A stretch of 53,709 nt of DNA from Rubrimonas sp036788415 (GCF_036788415.1 NZ_DAIQNN010000016.1:1-53709); one strand, 5' to 3'; counted from the stretch's first letter, positions 19,119 to 28,120 are shown. Numbers and translations are program-made. Notes: generated from the sequence alone by a model not told the origin.

Positions 19119-20258
19119 ATGCGCGATCCCGACGCTCATTGGGTCTCGCCCGAGGCCGCCGCCCCCGCGCCGCGCGCCGATGCCGCGGCAGACCTGCCGC
19201 TGCGCGCCCTGATCTGGCAGCGGTTCCGCCGGCGACCGCTGGCGTACTGGGCCGGCGTCTATCTGGCTGCGATCTATCTTGCCTTGCCATTCATCGGCTT
19301 CTTTGCACCCTATGCTCCGAACGAACGGCATGAGACCAGGATCTTCGCGGCACCCTCGCCGCTGGCGCTGTTTCACGACGGGCGATTCGTCGGCCCGCAC
19401 ACCTATGCGACGCGCGAGGTATTCAATCTGGACACGTTCCGGATGGACACCGAGGCTGATCGCTCCAGGCCGTTGCCGCTGCGGTTCCTCGCGACCTGCG
19501 GTCGGCCGCACGCAATTCTCGGCATCTTCGAGTCACGGTTTCGCGTCGTCTGCCCTCCGGCGGACGGTCACTTCTTCCTTCTCGGGGCCGACCGGCTGGG
19601 GCGCGACGTGCACAGCCGCATCCTGTGGGCGGCGCAACTGTCGCTGACCGTCGGGCTTATCGGCGTGACGGTCAGCTTCGCCATCGGCCTCGTGCTTGGC
19701 GGCATCGCGGGCTATTTCGGCGGCATGGTCGACGCGGCGGTCAGCCGGACCATCGAAATCGTGCGATCACTTCCGGAGCTTCCGATCTGGCTGGCGCTGT
19801 CGGCGGCCATCCCGGCCAACTGGGGGCCCGTGAGCGTGTTCCTCATCATCTCGGTGATCCTAGGCCTGCTCGACTGGCCGGGGCTAGCGCGCGCCATCCG
19901 GTCGAAGTTCCTCAGCCTGCGCGAAGAGGATTATGTGCGCGCGGCCGAACTGATGGGGGCCTCGCCCCGGCGCATCATCGCGGCGCACATGATGCCGAAC
20001 TTCATGAGCCACATCGTCGCCAGCGCCGCGCTCGCGGTGCCCGCGATGATCCTGGGCGAAACCGCGCTGTCCTTCCTGGGCTTGGGGCTGCGGGCACCGG
20101 CGGTGTCGTGGGGCCTGATGCTGAACGATGCGCTCGACCTGACGGTGGTCGAGATCTACCCGTGGCTGCTGTGGCCGCTGGCGCCGGTGATGATGGTTGT
20201 GCTGGCCTTCAGCTTCCTCGGCGACGGCTTGCGGGACGCGCTCGACCCCTACAGTTGA
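19119..20258 (+). CDS. ABC importer permease (DppC/YejE type)
   Basis: 379 residues. N-terminal OppC-type segment (RRRPLAYWAGVYLAAIYLAL) followed by an unusually long periplasmic region of roughly 110 residues containing NERHETRIFAAPSP and two cysteines, then LLGADRLGRDVHSRIL, the conserved entry to the transport domain, and the EAA loop (REEDYVRAAELMGASPRRII). Partner of the upstream permease. It ends 22 bases from the converging uup gene, without a classical terminator. Confidence 0.9.
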   Translation: MRDPDAHWVSPEAAAPAPRADAAADLPLRALIWQRFRRRPLAYWAGVYLAAIYLALPFIGFFAPYAPNERHETRIFAAPSPLALFHDGRFVGPHTYATREVFNLDTFRMDTEADRSRPLPLRFLATCGRPHAILGIFESRFRVVCPPADGHFFLLGADRLGRDVHSRILWAAQLSLTVGLIGVTVSFAIGLVLGGIAGYFGGMVDAAVSRTIEIVRSLPELPIWLALSAAIPANWGPVSVFLIISVILGLLDWPGLARAIRSKFLSLREEDYVRAAELMGASPRRIIAAHMMPNFMSHIVASAALAVPAMILGETALSFLGLGLRAPAVSWGLMLNDALDLTVVEIYPWLLWPLAPVMMVVLAFSFLGDGLRDALDPYS

Positions 20259-20280
20259 CCGCCCGCAGGCTGACGGACCG

Positions 20281-22116
20281 TCAGTCGCCCATGGCTTCGC
20301 GCAGCGTCTCGAGTTCCAGCCATTCCTCCTCCGCCGCGACCAAGGCCGCCTGGCGCTGGGCCATGGCCGTCGATGCCTTGGCGAAGGCGGCTGGATCGCG
20401 CGCATAGAGATCCGGGGCGCCAAGGAATTCGCCGAGACGGGCGATCTCGAAGCTGAGACGGTCGATCTCGGCGGGCAGCAGGTCGAGCCTACGCGCCTGG
20501 TTCGAGGAAAGGCGCGGCCGCTGAGCCTCGGGCCTCGGGCGCGATGCCAGTCCGGACTTCTGCCGCGTGCCGGCAGCTTTCGGACGCGGCGGCTCCTCCT
20601 TCTCGGGTGCCGGCTTCTGCGCGAGGTGGTCGGTCCAGCCACCGGCGTATTCGATCCAACGGCCTTCACCCTCGGCCGCGATGACCGAGGTCGCGACGCG
20701 GTCGAGGAAGTCGCGGTCGTGGCTGACGATCAGCGCCGTGCCGTCGTAATCCGCCAGCAGTTCCTGCAGCAGGTCGAGCGTCTCGACGTCGAGGTCGTTG
20801 GTGGGCTCGTCCAGCACGAGCAGGTTCGACTCGCGCGCCATGATCCGCGCCAGCAAAAGGCGCGCCCGCTCGCCGCCAGACAGCGCCTTGACCGGACCGC
20901 GGGCTTGGCGCTCGTCGAACAGGAAGTCCCTGAGATAGGCGACAACATGGCGGGGACGACCACGCACCATGATGCCGTCGGACTGTCCTGGCACGCCGAG
21001 TTCGGGCGCGCCGGTCAGGCTCTCCCAAAGCGTGGCCTCGGGGTCCAGCAATTCGCGGTTCTGGTCGAAGACGGCGACGGCGAGGTTGGAGCCGAGCCGC
21101 AAGGTGCCGGCATCGGGGGCGAGGCCGCCGGTCAGCATCTTGAGCAGGGTGGTCTTTCCCGCTCCGTTGGGGCCGACCAGCGCCACCCGGTCGCCGCGCA
21201 GGATGCGCGTCGAGAAGTCCCGCACGACGGTGCGCCCCGTGAAGGTCTTGGACAGGCCCTTCGCCTCGATCACCAGCCGCCCCGAGGCGCGGGCACCGTC
21301 GAAAGCCATCGCTGCGGTGCCGCTGACGTGGATCTGGTCGCGGCGCTCGGCGCGCAGCGCGGCGAGGCGGCGGACGCGGCCCTGGTTGCGGGTGCGCCTG
21401 GCCGAGATGCCCTCGACCGCCCATTTGCCCTCGGCCTTGATCAGGCGATCCAGCTTGTGGCGCTCGGCCTCTTCCTGCGCCAGCGTCTCGTCGCGCCACG
21501 CCTCGAAACCGTCGAAGCCGCGCTCGAGCCGGCGGACCTGGCCGCGGTCGACCCAGAGCGTGGCGCGCGTGAGGGCTGCCATAAGCGCGCGATCATGCGA
21601 GATCAGCACGAAGCCCGCACGGGTGTCGCGCAGATTGTCCTCGAGCCATTCGATGGCCGCGATGTCGAGATGGTTCGTCGGCTCGTCCAGCAGCATAAGT
21701 TCGGGCTCGCCCGCCAGCAGGCGCGCAAGCGCAGCCCGACGCCGCTCGCCGCCCGACGCCCCGGAGACGGGTGAATCGGCGCGCACCGACAGAGCGTCCA
21801 TCGCCATCTCGGCGCGCCAGCGCTCGGCGTCTCCAAGGTCTGCCGCGGCGAAGGCACCGAGCGTCTCGAAGGCCGATAGGTCTGGCTCCTGCGGCAGATA
21901 GGCGATCCGCGCGCCCGGCTGCGCGAAGCGCGTGCCGCTGTCCGGTTCCACGAGGCCGGCGGCGATCTTCAACAGGGTCGATTTGCCCGAGCCGTTGCGG
22001 CCGACGACGCACAGCCGCTCTCCCGCGCCGACGGAGAGCGTGACGCCCTGCAGAAGGGGGCGGCCGCCGAAGCCGAGGCGAATATCGCTGAGGGTGAGGA
22101 TCGGGGGCGCAGCCAT
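20281..22116 (-). CDS. uup: ABC-F family ATPase Uup
   Basis: 611 residues from the ATG at 22116. Two soluble ABC domains (Walker A GRNGSGKST and GPNGAGKTT; signatures ASGGERRRA and LSGGERARL) joined by the ABC-F linker, and a C-terminal region about residues 530-611 that is basic then coiled-coil-like, as in Uup. No membrane segments. Uup acts on ribosomes and branched DNA rather than in transport. It is downstream of argH and lptM on the same strand. Confidence 0.9.
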   Translation of the reverse strand: MAAPPILTLSDIRLGFGGRPLLQGVTLSVGAGERLCVVGRNGSGKSTLLKIAAGLVEPDSGTRFAQPGARIAYLPQEPDLSAFETLGAFAAADLGDAERWRAEMAMDALSVRADSPVSGASGGERRRAALARLLAGEPELMLLDEPTNHLDIAAIEWLEDNLRDTRAGFVLISHDRALMAALTRATLWVDRGQVRRLERGFDGFEAWRDETLAQEEAERHKLDRLIKAEGKWAVEGISARRTRNQGRVRRLAALRAERRDQIHVSGTAAMAFDGARASGRLVIEAKGLSKTFTGRTVVRDFSTRILRGDRVALVGPNGAGKTTLLKMLTGGLAPDAGTLRLGSNLAVAVFDQNRELLDPEATLWESLTGAPELGVPGQSDGIMVRGRPRHVVAYLRDFLFDERQARGPVKALSGGERARLLLARIMARESNLLVLDEPTNDLDVETLDLLQELLADYDGTALIVSHDRDFLDRVATSVIAAEGEGRWIEYAGGWTDHLAQKPAPEKEEPPRPKAAGTRQKSGLASRPRPEAQRPRLSSNQARRLDLLPAEIDRLSFEIARLGEFLGAPDLYARDPAAFAKASTAMAQRQAALVAAEEEWLELETLREAMGD

Positions 22117-22168
22117 GCCACCGGTTCTGGCGCGCAGGCGCTCCGGGGTCAACGGGACAAGCGGACCC

Positions 22169-22294
22169 TCAGGGGCGCGCGGGTCGGTCGCGCTCCGCCT
22201 CGCGCGCAGCCTCTGCCGGACCCAAGGGATCGCCCTTGATCCCGCAGGCTGCAAGGCCGATGGCCAGAAGCAGGATGAGGGCACGCGACCTCAA
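22169..22294 (-). CDS. lptM: LptM-type small lipoprotein
   Basis: 41 residues, starting at the TTG at 22294 which overlaps the argH stop (TTGA). A short hydrophobic leader (RALILLLAIG) ends in the lipobox LAAC, followed by GIKGDPLGP, the signature of LptM (formerly YifL), which helps assemble the LPS translocon LptDE in the outer membrane. The Cys is at residue 17. The remainder is a charged, flexible tail. In related bacteria this tiny gene commonly sits beside argH. TTG initiation is inferred; there is no ATG in frame. Confidence 0.82.
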   Translation of the reverse strand: MRSRALILLLAIGLAACGIKGDPLGPAEAAREAERDRPARP

Positions 22295-23718
22295 AGCCGC
22301 CCCCGCCAGCGGGCGATGGCAGCGCGCACGCGGTCGGGCGCGGTGCCGCCGATGCTCGTGCGGCTGCGCACCGAGTTCTCGACGCCGAGGACTGCGTAGA
22401 CTTCTGCGGTGATGCGAGGATCCAGCCCACGAAGCTCGGCCAGCGGCAGCTCGGGCAGATCTACGCCCAGCGCCTCGGCCCGGGCCACCGCCGCGCCGGT
22501 GACGTGATGGGCGTCGCGGAAAGGCATCCCGAGCGCGCGCACCAGCCAGTCGGCGAGGTCGGTCGCGGTGGAGAAGCCCGCGGCGGCGGCGGCGCGCAGG
22601 CGGTCGCCATCGGGTTCGAGGTCGCGGATCATGCCCTCCATCGCCGACAGGGCGAGGCCCAGCGCATCGGCGGCGTCGAACACCGGCTCCTTGTCCTCTT
22701 GCATGTCCTTGGAATAGGCGAGCGGCAGGCCCTTCATCACCACCGTCAGCGCGACCTGCGCGCCGAGGATGCGCCCGACCTTGGCGCGGACCAGCTCCGC
22801 CGCGTCGGGGTTGCGCTTCTGCGGCATGATGCTCGAGCCGGTCGAAAAACGGTCGGACAGGCGCGCGAAGCGGAACTGCGCAGTGGACCAGAGCACCAGC
22901 TCCTCGGCCAGCCTCGAGAGGTGCGCGGCGCAGATCGAGGCCGCCGCGAGGAACTCCATGGCGAAGTCGCGGTCCGAGACCGAATCGATGGAGTTGGCCG
23001 TGGGCCGGTCGAAGCCGAGCGCGGCGGCGGTGGCCTCGCGGTTGAGGGGGAACGAGGTGCCAGCCAGCGCCGCCGCCCCGAGCGGGCATTCGTTCATGCG
23101 GGCGCGCGCATCGGCGAAGCGGCCGCGGTCGCGAGCGAACATCTCGACATAGGCCAGCATGTGGTGGCCCCAGGTCACTGGCTGGGCCACCTGCAAATGG
23201 GTGAAGCCGGGCATGACCATGTCGGCGCCACGTTCGGCCTGATCCAGCAGCGCGTCGATCAGGCGGGCGAGCGCCGCGTCCGCGTCGTCGCAGCGTGCGC
23301 GCACCCACAGTCGGAAGTCGGTGGCGACCTGGTCGTTGCGCGAGCGGGCGGTGTGCAGGCGGCCGGCGGCCGGGCCGACGATCTCGCGAAGCCGGGCCTC
23401 GACGTTCATGTGGATGTCCTCGAGCGCGGTCGAGAACGCGAAGGTCCCCGACTCGATCTCGGCGAGGACCTGCGCGAGCCCAGCGTCGATGGCCACCGCG
23501 TCGTCGGGCCCGATGATGCCCTGCGCGGCAAGCATCGCCGCATGGGCGCGGCTGCCGGCGATGTCCTCGCGCGCGAGGCGGCGATCAAAGCCGATCGAGG
23601 CGTTGATGGCGGTCATCACGGCATCGGGGCCCATGGCGAAGCGGCCGCCCCACATCGCATTGGCACGACCGTCGCCAGCGGTTTCCCCCTCGCCCGTTTC
23701 GCGCCTATCTTCCGCCAT
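22291..23718 (-). CDS. argH: Argininosuccinate lyase
   Basis: 475 residues from ATG 23718. Cleaves argininosuccinate to arginine and fumarate, the last step of arginine synthesis. MWGGRFAMGPDAVM near the start and the fumarase-superfamily signature GSSIMPQKRNPD (about residue 290) identify the family. The gene stop overlaps lptM. Divergent from the TlpA-like gene, with only 25 bases between start codons, so both promoters must overlap the neighbouring coding sequence or be very compact. Another arginine gene, argC, is 15 kb away in this window. Confidence 0.96.
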   Translation of the reverse strand: MAEDRRETGEGETAGDGRANAMWGGRFAMGPDAVMTAINASIGFDRRLAREDIAGSRAHAAMLAAQGIIGPDDAVAIDAGLAQVLAEIESGTFAFSTALEDIHMNVEARLREIVGPAAGRLHTARSRNDQVATDFRLWVRARCDDADAALARLIDALLDQAERGADMVMPGFTHLQVAQPVTWGHHMLAYVEMFARDRGRFADARARMNECPLGAAALAGTSFPLNREATAAALGFDRPTANSIDSVSDRDFAMEFLAAASICAAHLSRLAEELVLWSTAQFRFARLSDRFSTGSSIMPQKRNPDAAELVRAKVGRILGAQVALTVVMKGLPLAYSKDMQEDKEPVFDAADALGLALSAMEGMIRDLEPDGDRLRAAAAAGFSTATDLADWLVRALGMPFRDAHHVTGAAVARAEALGVDLPELPLAELRGLDPRITAEVYAVLGVENSVRSRTSIGGTAPDRVRAAIARWRGRL

Positions 23719-23743
23719 CGCACCCCTCCGCCGGAGACCGTCC

Positions 23744-24328
23744 ATGCGCCCCCTGCCAGTCTGGCTCTACCTCGCGGCCATGCTCTGCGCCACCCCCGCC
23801 GCCGCCTGGACTGCGGCCGATGCCGCCAGCCTCGAAGCCGCGCGAGCGGGGCAGATGACGCGCCTCGTGGTCCACACGGAGGCGCGACCGCGTGTCGAGA
23901 CAGCGTTCTTCGATGCCGAGGGACGCGAGCGCCGCTTCGCCGACGGGGTTGGCGCGGTGCAGGTCGTGAACTTCTGGGCGACGTGGTGCCCACCCTGCCT
24001 GAAAGAGATGCCGTCGCTCGACCGACTGGCGAAGGCGCTGGAGGGCGGGGAGGCGATGGTCCTTGCGGTCTCGACCGACCGCGGCGACCCCGCCAAGCCG
24101 ATGAAGTGGCTGGCCGACAACGGCATCACGTCGCTGGCGTTCCATCACGACCGTGGCCTGCGGCTTGCGAGCGCTGCGGCGATCCTCGGCCAGCCTACGA
24201 CGCTGATCCTTGACCGTGCGGGGCGCGAGATCGCGCGCTTCCAGGGTGAGGCCGAATGGGACAGCGACGACGCACTGGCCGTCATTCGCGCGGCGGTGGA
24301 GGCGACGCGTAGTGGTGGCGGCGACTGA
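23744..24328 (+). CDS. TlpA-like thiol:disulfide oxidoreductase (thioredoxin fold)
   Basis: 194 residues. Sec signal peptide at the start (MRPLPVWLYLAAMLCATPAAA), so the protein acts in the periplasm. Thioredoxin fold with active site WATWCPPCLKEMP and the cis-proline segment GQPTTLILD. Such proteins reduce periplasmic cysteines, for example in apocytochrome c maturation. It is not next to the ccm genes but could serve them. Divergent from argH. Confidence 0.9.
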   Translation: MRPLPVWLYLAAMLCATPAAAWTAADAASLEAARAGQMTRLVVHTEARPRVETAFFDAEGRERRFADGVGAVQVVNFWATWCPPCLKEMPSLDRLAKALEGGEAMVLAVSTDRGDPAKPMKWLADNGITSLAFHHDRGLRLASAAAILGQPTTLILDRAGREIARFQGEAEWDSDDALAVIRAAVEATRSGGGD

Positions 24329-24509
24329 TCGTCAACTGCGATTTTTCCCGGCGCGGGAGGCTGCCGAACGTGCCGAGGGGAGAAGGCGACGGCCGGCAAC
24401 GCTGCGACCGCACGATCAACTCGGCATGCCGAACCGCATGGTCTGCACGAAACCCATGCTTCCGCCCCCCATCGCGCGGACGCGGTTCGGAGTGAGCGCT
24501 TCTTCCGCC

Positions 24510-25094
24510 TCAGCCGCCGGTCACCATGCGAACCAGCGTGCGGTCGCGCCTTACGAAATGATGGAACAGCGCCGCGCACGCATGGGCAAGAAGCAGCCCT
24601 GCCATCGCGAGGGCAGCGGCAAGGTGCAGGGTCTTGAACGTCGCCTCGAGCGCCTTTGACCCCGGATCGACCGGATCGGGCAGCTCGAACAGACCGAACA
24701 CCATGTTGCGAACCTGAAATGGAAATGCATCCGCGTTGTTCATCGGCGAGGCAGAGGCCATCAGCCAGCCGGTGACCGGGAGCGCAAGCATCAAGGCGTA
24801 GAGCGCGATATGGGCAGCGCGTGCGACCCGATGCTCCAAGGCACTTCCGGGCGGTTCGGTTGGAGTCGGGTTGAGCGCCCTCCAGACGAGCCGAAGAATG
24901 GCGAGCGCGAACACAACGAACCCGAAGCTCTTGTGCGTCTGGGTGAGCTGGTAGCGAAGCACCAGATCCGAGGTTCCGACGACATTCACCATGTACCAGC
25001 CCACCACGAGAAGGCCGAGGATCAGCAGCGCCATCGCCCAGTGCAGGACGCGGGCGGGAAGGCCCCAGCCGGCAGCGTCGTTGCGGAATTTCAT
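24510..25094 (-). CDS. Cytochrome b561-family membrane protein
   Basis: 194 residues, four hydrophobic segments. Conserved histidines for two b hemes lie in the helices: His18 (ARVLHWAMAL), His54 (LTQTHKSFGF), and others in helix 4 (TLHLAAALAMAGLLLAHACA). Such proteins move electrons between quinone and periplasmic partners, and in E. coli oxidise superoxide (CybB). Its ATG overlaps the stop of the upstream YceI gene by four bases; the two YceI-type proteins and this cytochrome form one operon. Confidence 0.9.
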   Translation of the reverse strand: MKFRNDAAGWGLPARVLHWAMALLILGLLVVGWYMVNVVGTSDLVLRYQLTQTHKSFGFVVFALAILRLVWRALNPTPTEPPGSALEHRVARAAHIALYALMLALPVTGWLMASASPMNNADAFPFQVRNMVFGLFELPDPVDPGSKALEATFKTLHLAAALAMAGLLLAHACAALFHHFVRRDRTLVRMVTGG

Positions 25095-25687
25095 GGCATG
25101 TCTCCCGAATTCGCGGCTTCGGGCACAGCCGCGGGGCGTGCAACAAGGTCGAAGGTGACAGTTACCTCAGGGTCCAGGCGAACGAACAGCGCCGAGGGAC
25201 CCTGCCCGAGCCCGACTGCCCCGGGGTCGAAAACCAGCGCGCCCCGGGCCCGCGCTTCCGGACCGTCGAAGGCGAGCGTGACAGGCGTGCGAAGGATCAC
25301 GAGCCGCCCTTTCACCGCGATGTCGCCCAACGCTTCCCACATGCCATCGCCCCGCGGCTGGAGCCGGGCGAGGCGATAGACGACCTCGGGCCAGTGCGTC
25401 GCATCGAACCACTCGGCGCTCTGCGCGAAGGCGCTGAAAAGCGGGTTGCCGAGGTCAAGCCCGCGGACCGGAATGCGCAGCTCGAATCTGGTCGCGCCTG
25501 GATCAGTGGGATCGAAGACGCCCTCGCCCGACATTTCGATGAAACGGCCCTCGGCCGGTGCCCCGTTCATGCGGTAATCGAAGGCGATGCTGGAAATCCC
25601 TGGCACCACACGCCATGGCTCCGCAGCATCCGCGGCATGCGCCGCCGCGAGGGCCGCGGCGGCGGCAAAGGCTCGAAGAGCGTTCAC
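25091..25687 (-). CDS. YceI-family periplasmic lipid-binding protein (second copy)
   Basis: 198 residues from a GTG at 25687 that overlaps the stop of the first YceI gene (GTGA). Signal peptide VNALRAFAAAAALAAAHA then a YceI-type lipocalin-like beta barrel: WRVVPGISSIAFDYRMNG at the start, central FELRIPVRGLDLGNPLF. YceI proteins bind polyisoprenoid lipids, including quinones. This copy is more diverged than the upstream one and ends in a Pro/Ala-rich tail. The upstream in-frame extension is an antisense-type frame through its neighbour and is rejected. Confidence 0.85.
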   Translation of the reverse strand: MNALRAFAAAAALAAAHAADAAEPWRVVPGISSIAFDYRMNGAPAEGRFIEMSGEGVFDPTDPGATRFELRIPVRGLDLGNPLFSAFAQSAEWFDATHWPEVVYRLARLQPRGDGMWEALGDIAVKGRLVILRTPVTLAFDGPEARARGALVFDPGAVGLGQGPSALFVRLDPEVTVTFDLVARPAAVPEAANSGDMP

Positions 25688-26256
25688 GACCCCGGCGTCA
25701 GTTCCAGATCGACGCGCACCGGGATGACCGCAGCGAAGGCGTCGCCTCCATAGCTCATGCCCCAGTCGGCACGGCGGATTTCCCCGGTGACCGTGAAGCC
25801 GGCAAGAGGCTGGTTGGTGAAGGGGTTGGGACCCAGCTTGTTCAACGTGGCCTCGAAGGTGACGGGCCGGGTCTCGCCGATCATGGTCAGGTCGCCTGCA
25901 ACCGTCGCAGTGCTCTCGCCTGTGCGCGTGACCGCGGTCGAGACGAAGGTGATCTCCGGATGTTCGGCCACGTTCAGGAAATCGGCCGAGCGAATATGCT
26001 CGTCGCGGCGCGGCCAGAAGGTGTCGATGCTCTCGGCCTTGATCGTGAAGCTGATCCGGGTGTCCTCGATCCGTTCGGGGTCGAAAGCGATGTCGGCGTC
26101 GAACTCCCGGAACTGGCCATGGACCACCGAAAAGCCGAGGTGATCGGCCATGAAGGTGACATGTGCGTGGCTCTTGTCGACGACCCAGCGGTCGGCAGCC
26201 TCGGCCGGGAGGGCGACGGCGAAGGCGGCGAGCGCGAGAGCGGTGGCGCGGCGCAT
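25684..26256 (-). CDS. YceI-family periplasmic lipid-binding protein (first copy)
   Basis: 190 residues with a signal peptide (MRRATALALAAFAVALPAEAA). Classic YceI features: WVVDKSHAHVTFMADHLGFS at the mature N-terminus, ITFVSTAVTRTG and GDLTMIGETRPVTF in the barrel. First gene of the operon YceI-YceI-cytochrome b561. Divergent from the N-formylglutamate amidohydrolase-type gene across a 187-base AT-richer gap that contains a small inverted repeat (cgggca-5-tgcccg, 26306-26322). Confidence 0.92.
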   Translation of the reverse strand: MRRATALALAAFAVALPAEAADRWVVDKSHAHVTFMADHLGFSVVHGQFREFDADIAFDPERIEDTRISFTIKAESIDTFWPRRDEHIRSADFLNVAEHPEITFVSTAVTRTGESTATVAGDLTMIGETRPVTFEATLNKLGPNPFTNQPLAGFTVTGEIRRADWGMSYGGDAFAAVIPVRVDLELTPGS

Positions 26257-26443
26257 GGCGAACTCCTGCTTTGTTGACGCAGATTGGAGATAGAGCGGAA
26301 CAGCACGGGCATAAACTGCCCGTCGGATGACAGGTCGTTTCCAATTCTGTGCGTAACGTCGCCAGTTGGCGGCGTTTGTGTCATCTGAGGCAGTATATAG
26401 AAGAGCGCTTGAGCAGGGCGACGCAGCGCGCTAGGCATCTACG

Positions 26444-27214
26444 ATGAAACATGTTTCTCCCGTCGACATCGTGCGTCCCGAGGGCGATCCCTCGCTGCTG
26501 CTGCTGTGCGATCACGCCTCGAACGCCCTGCCTGCCGAGATCGGATGTCTCGGCCTGTCCGGAGACGACATGGCGCGTCACATCGCGTGGGATGTCGGAG
26601 CGCGAGCGGTTACGCTTGCGCTCTCGGACGCTTTCGAGGCGCCGGCGATCCTGACGCGCTGGTCGCGGCTGGTGGTCGACGCCAATCGAGGCGAGGACGA
26701 CCCGACACTGGTCATGCGTCTGTACGACGGCGCAGTGATCCCGGGAAACCGTTCCGTGGACCCTGCAGAACGAGAGCGGCGGCTGGCGTTGTATCACCGG
26801 CCCTATCACGCGGCCATCGATGCGGCACTGGATCGGGCACTTGCGCTGAATGTCACGCCGCGGATCGTTTCGGTGCATTCCTTCACCCCTCAACTGCGCG
26901 GTCGCGCGCCGCGCCCATGGCATGTCGGCGTGCTGTGGGACCGCGATGATCGGCTGGCGGCTCCGCTGCTGCGGGCGCTGGGTGCGGAAGACGAACTTGT
27001 TGTTGGCGATAACGAGCCCTACACAGGCCGCCTCGAGGGAGACTGTCTTTGGCGGCACGGCACCATGCGCGGTCTGCCCAACGTATTGATCGAACTGCGT
27101 AACGACCTGATCGGCGATGTCGAGGGCCAGCGCGCCTGGGCAGCACTTCTGGCGCGGCACCTCGGCGAGGTCCTCGACCTCGAGCCTGCGAGCGAGGATC
27201 AAGCCCGGCGCTGA
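26444..27214 (+). CDS. N-formylglutamate amidohydrolase-family protein
   Basis: 256 residues, PF05013-type enzyme. Motifs near the start, CDHASNALPAEIG, and further on HIAWDVGA, DANRGEDDPTL and IVSVHSFTP supply the metal and substrate contacts of this hydrolase family. Known members hydrolyse N-formyl-L-glutamate in histidine degradation, but no hut genes are nearby, so the substrate is uncertain. The gene stands alone; downstream are unknown membrane proteins. Confidence 0.88.
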   Translation: MKHVSPVDIVRPEGDPSLLLLCDHASNALPAEIGCLGLSGDDMARHIAWDVGARAVTLALSDAFEAPAILTRWSRLVVDANRGEDDPTLVMRLYDGAVIPGNRSVDPAERERRLALYHRPYHAAIDAALDRALALNVTPRIVSVHSFTPQLRGRAPRPWHVGVLWDRDDRLAAPLLRALGAEDELVVGDNEPYTGRLEGDCLWRHGTMRGLPNVLIELRNDLIGDVEGQRAWAALLARHLGEVLDLEPASEDQARR

Positions 27215-27408
27215 GACAGGTGCTGGAAGCCTGATAACACGCTAGATTAGGTCTTATTTTAACGAAGCTCGATTACGAATGCCATACGGGTGCGCCGGGT
27301 GGAGCCTTCCGGTTCGTGGCGCATTTCGACCGGCGTTGTTTCGAGAGGGTCATTCATGCGGTTCCATTTGATTTCGCCCGCGTGGGCGTCGCCGGGAAAG
27401 GGCCGGCG

Positions 27409-27609
27409 ATGACCGATCAGCGACGGATCTGCCCGTTCGGATTGACGGAGGAAGAAGTCGCGAGCCTGCGGGCGCTCGCGCTGGATGCCGACGTCCTGAA
27501 ATCCGTGGCAAAGGCCCACACAGCACTGATCCTGTTTACTCATGTGATCAAATGGTTGTCGGCGATCGCCGGTGGATTGGTCCTTCTCAAGGGGTTGGAC
27601 ATATGGTGA
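27409..27609 (+). CDS. Small single-span membrane protein
   Basis: 66 residues from ATG 27409; an upstream in-frame ATG (27316) is possible but adds 31 residues of unlike composition. Soluble helix-prone N-terminus (LTEEEVASLRALALDADVLK) then one hydrophobic segment near the C-terminus (LSAIAGGLVLLKGL). Its stop lies inside the start of the next gene (7-base overlap), indicating coupling. Size and layout recall phage holin-like or small accessory proteins, but no family is recognised. Confidence 0.6.
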   Translation: MTDQRRICPFGLTEEEVASLRALALDADVLKSVAKAHTALILFTHVIKWLSAIAGGLVLLKGLDIW

Positions 27610-28100
27610 AGCGTATCCTGCCCAGCCAGCGTGGCTTCACCCGCGAGATCCTGTCGATTCTGATCGCGGGCATGATCACGGTGGCGGTGCTCTATGTCGC
27701 ACCCGCCGAGTGGTTCCTGAAGATCCACTCGATCCAGGTCATCCAGTCTGACGAGGGCAAGACCATCGTCATCCAGGCGCGCACCGTCTGGCCGGGCGAC
27801 GCCCTCAGCGTTCAGTGGAATGCGCAGGTCGACCGGATCGTGCTGGACCCTGCCGGCAAGGCCTTCGGCGCGACGGTCTGCGCGGGCGAAGGGTTCGCGA
27901 CGATCCGAGACGACGTCTACGAGGTCGTGCGGATGCCGCTAGCCGACTGGGTCGGAGACCCGTTCTGCAATCCCGACATCGGCGAACCCCACGTCGCGCA
28001 GGCGAGCTGGTCGTTCGACATCCTTGGCGTCACCAAGACTGCCTCGACGCGGTCGGCGGCCTTTACCCTTGTGGACCGCACGATCCGCCTCGACCGCTGA
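27603..28100 (+). CDS. Membrane-anchored periplasmic protein, copy 1 of a paralogous pair
   Basis: 165 residues from ATG 27603. One N-terminal membrane anchor (ILSILIAGMITVAVLYVAP) and a periplasmic domain of about 130 residues rich in beta-strand-type sequence: IQARTVWPGDALSVQW, ATVCAGEGFATI, MPLADWVGDPFCNP, SFDILGVTKT. Two cysteines (in VCAG and in PFC) are shared with the next gene and may form a disulfide. I do not recognise the family. Coupled to the preceding small membrane protein. Confidence 0.7.
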   Translation: MVKRILPSQRGFTREILSILIAGMITVAVLYVAPAEWFLKIHSIQVIQSDEGKTIVIQARTVWPGDALSVQWNAQVDRIVLDPAGKAFGATVCAGEGFATIRDDVYEVVRMPLADWVGDPFCNPDIGEPHVAQASWSFDILGVTKTASTRSAAFTLVDRTIRLDR

Positions 28101-28120
28101 GGCGATGCGCCAAGCTACCC

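Noticed and set aside
20270..20284. Palindrome ctgacgg-a-ccgtcag between the converging permease and uup genes, as terminator
   Set aside because: One-base loop cannot form a hairpin of this length efficiently and no T-run follows.
25091..26344. A 417-codon frame that would fuse an unknown domain to the second YceI
   Set aside because: Upstream part is an alternative frame of the first YceI gene; the GTG at 25687 overlapping the stop with a clear signal peptide is the better start.
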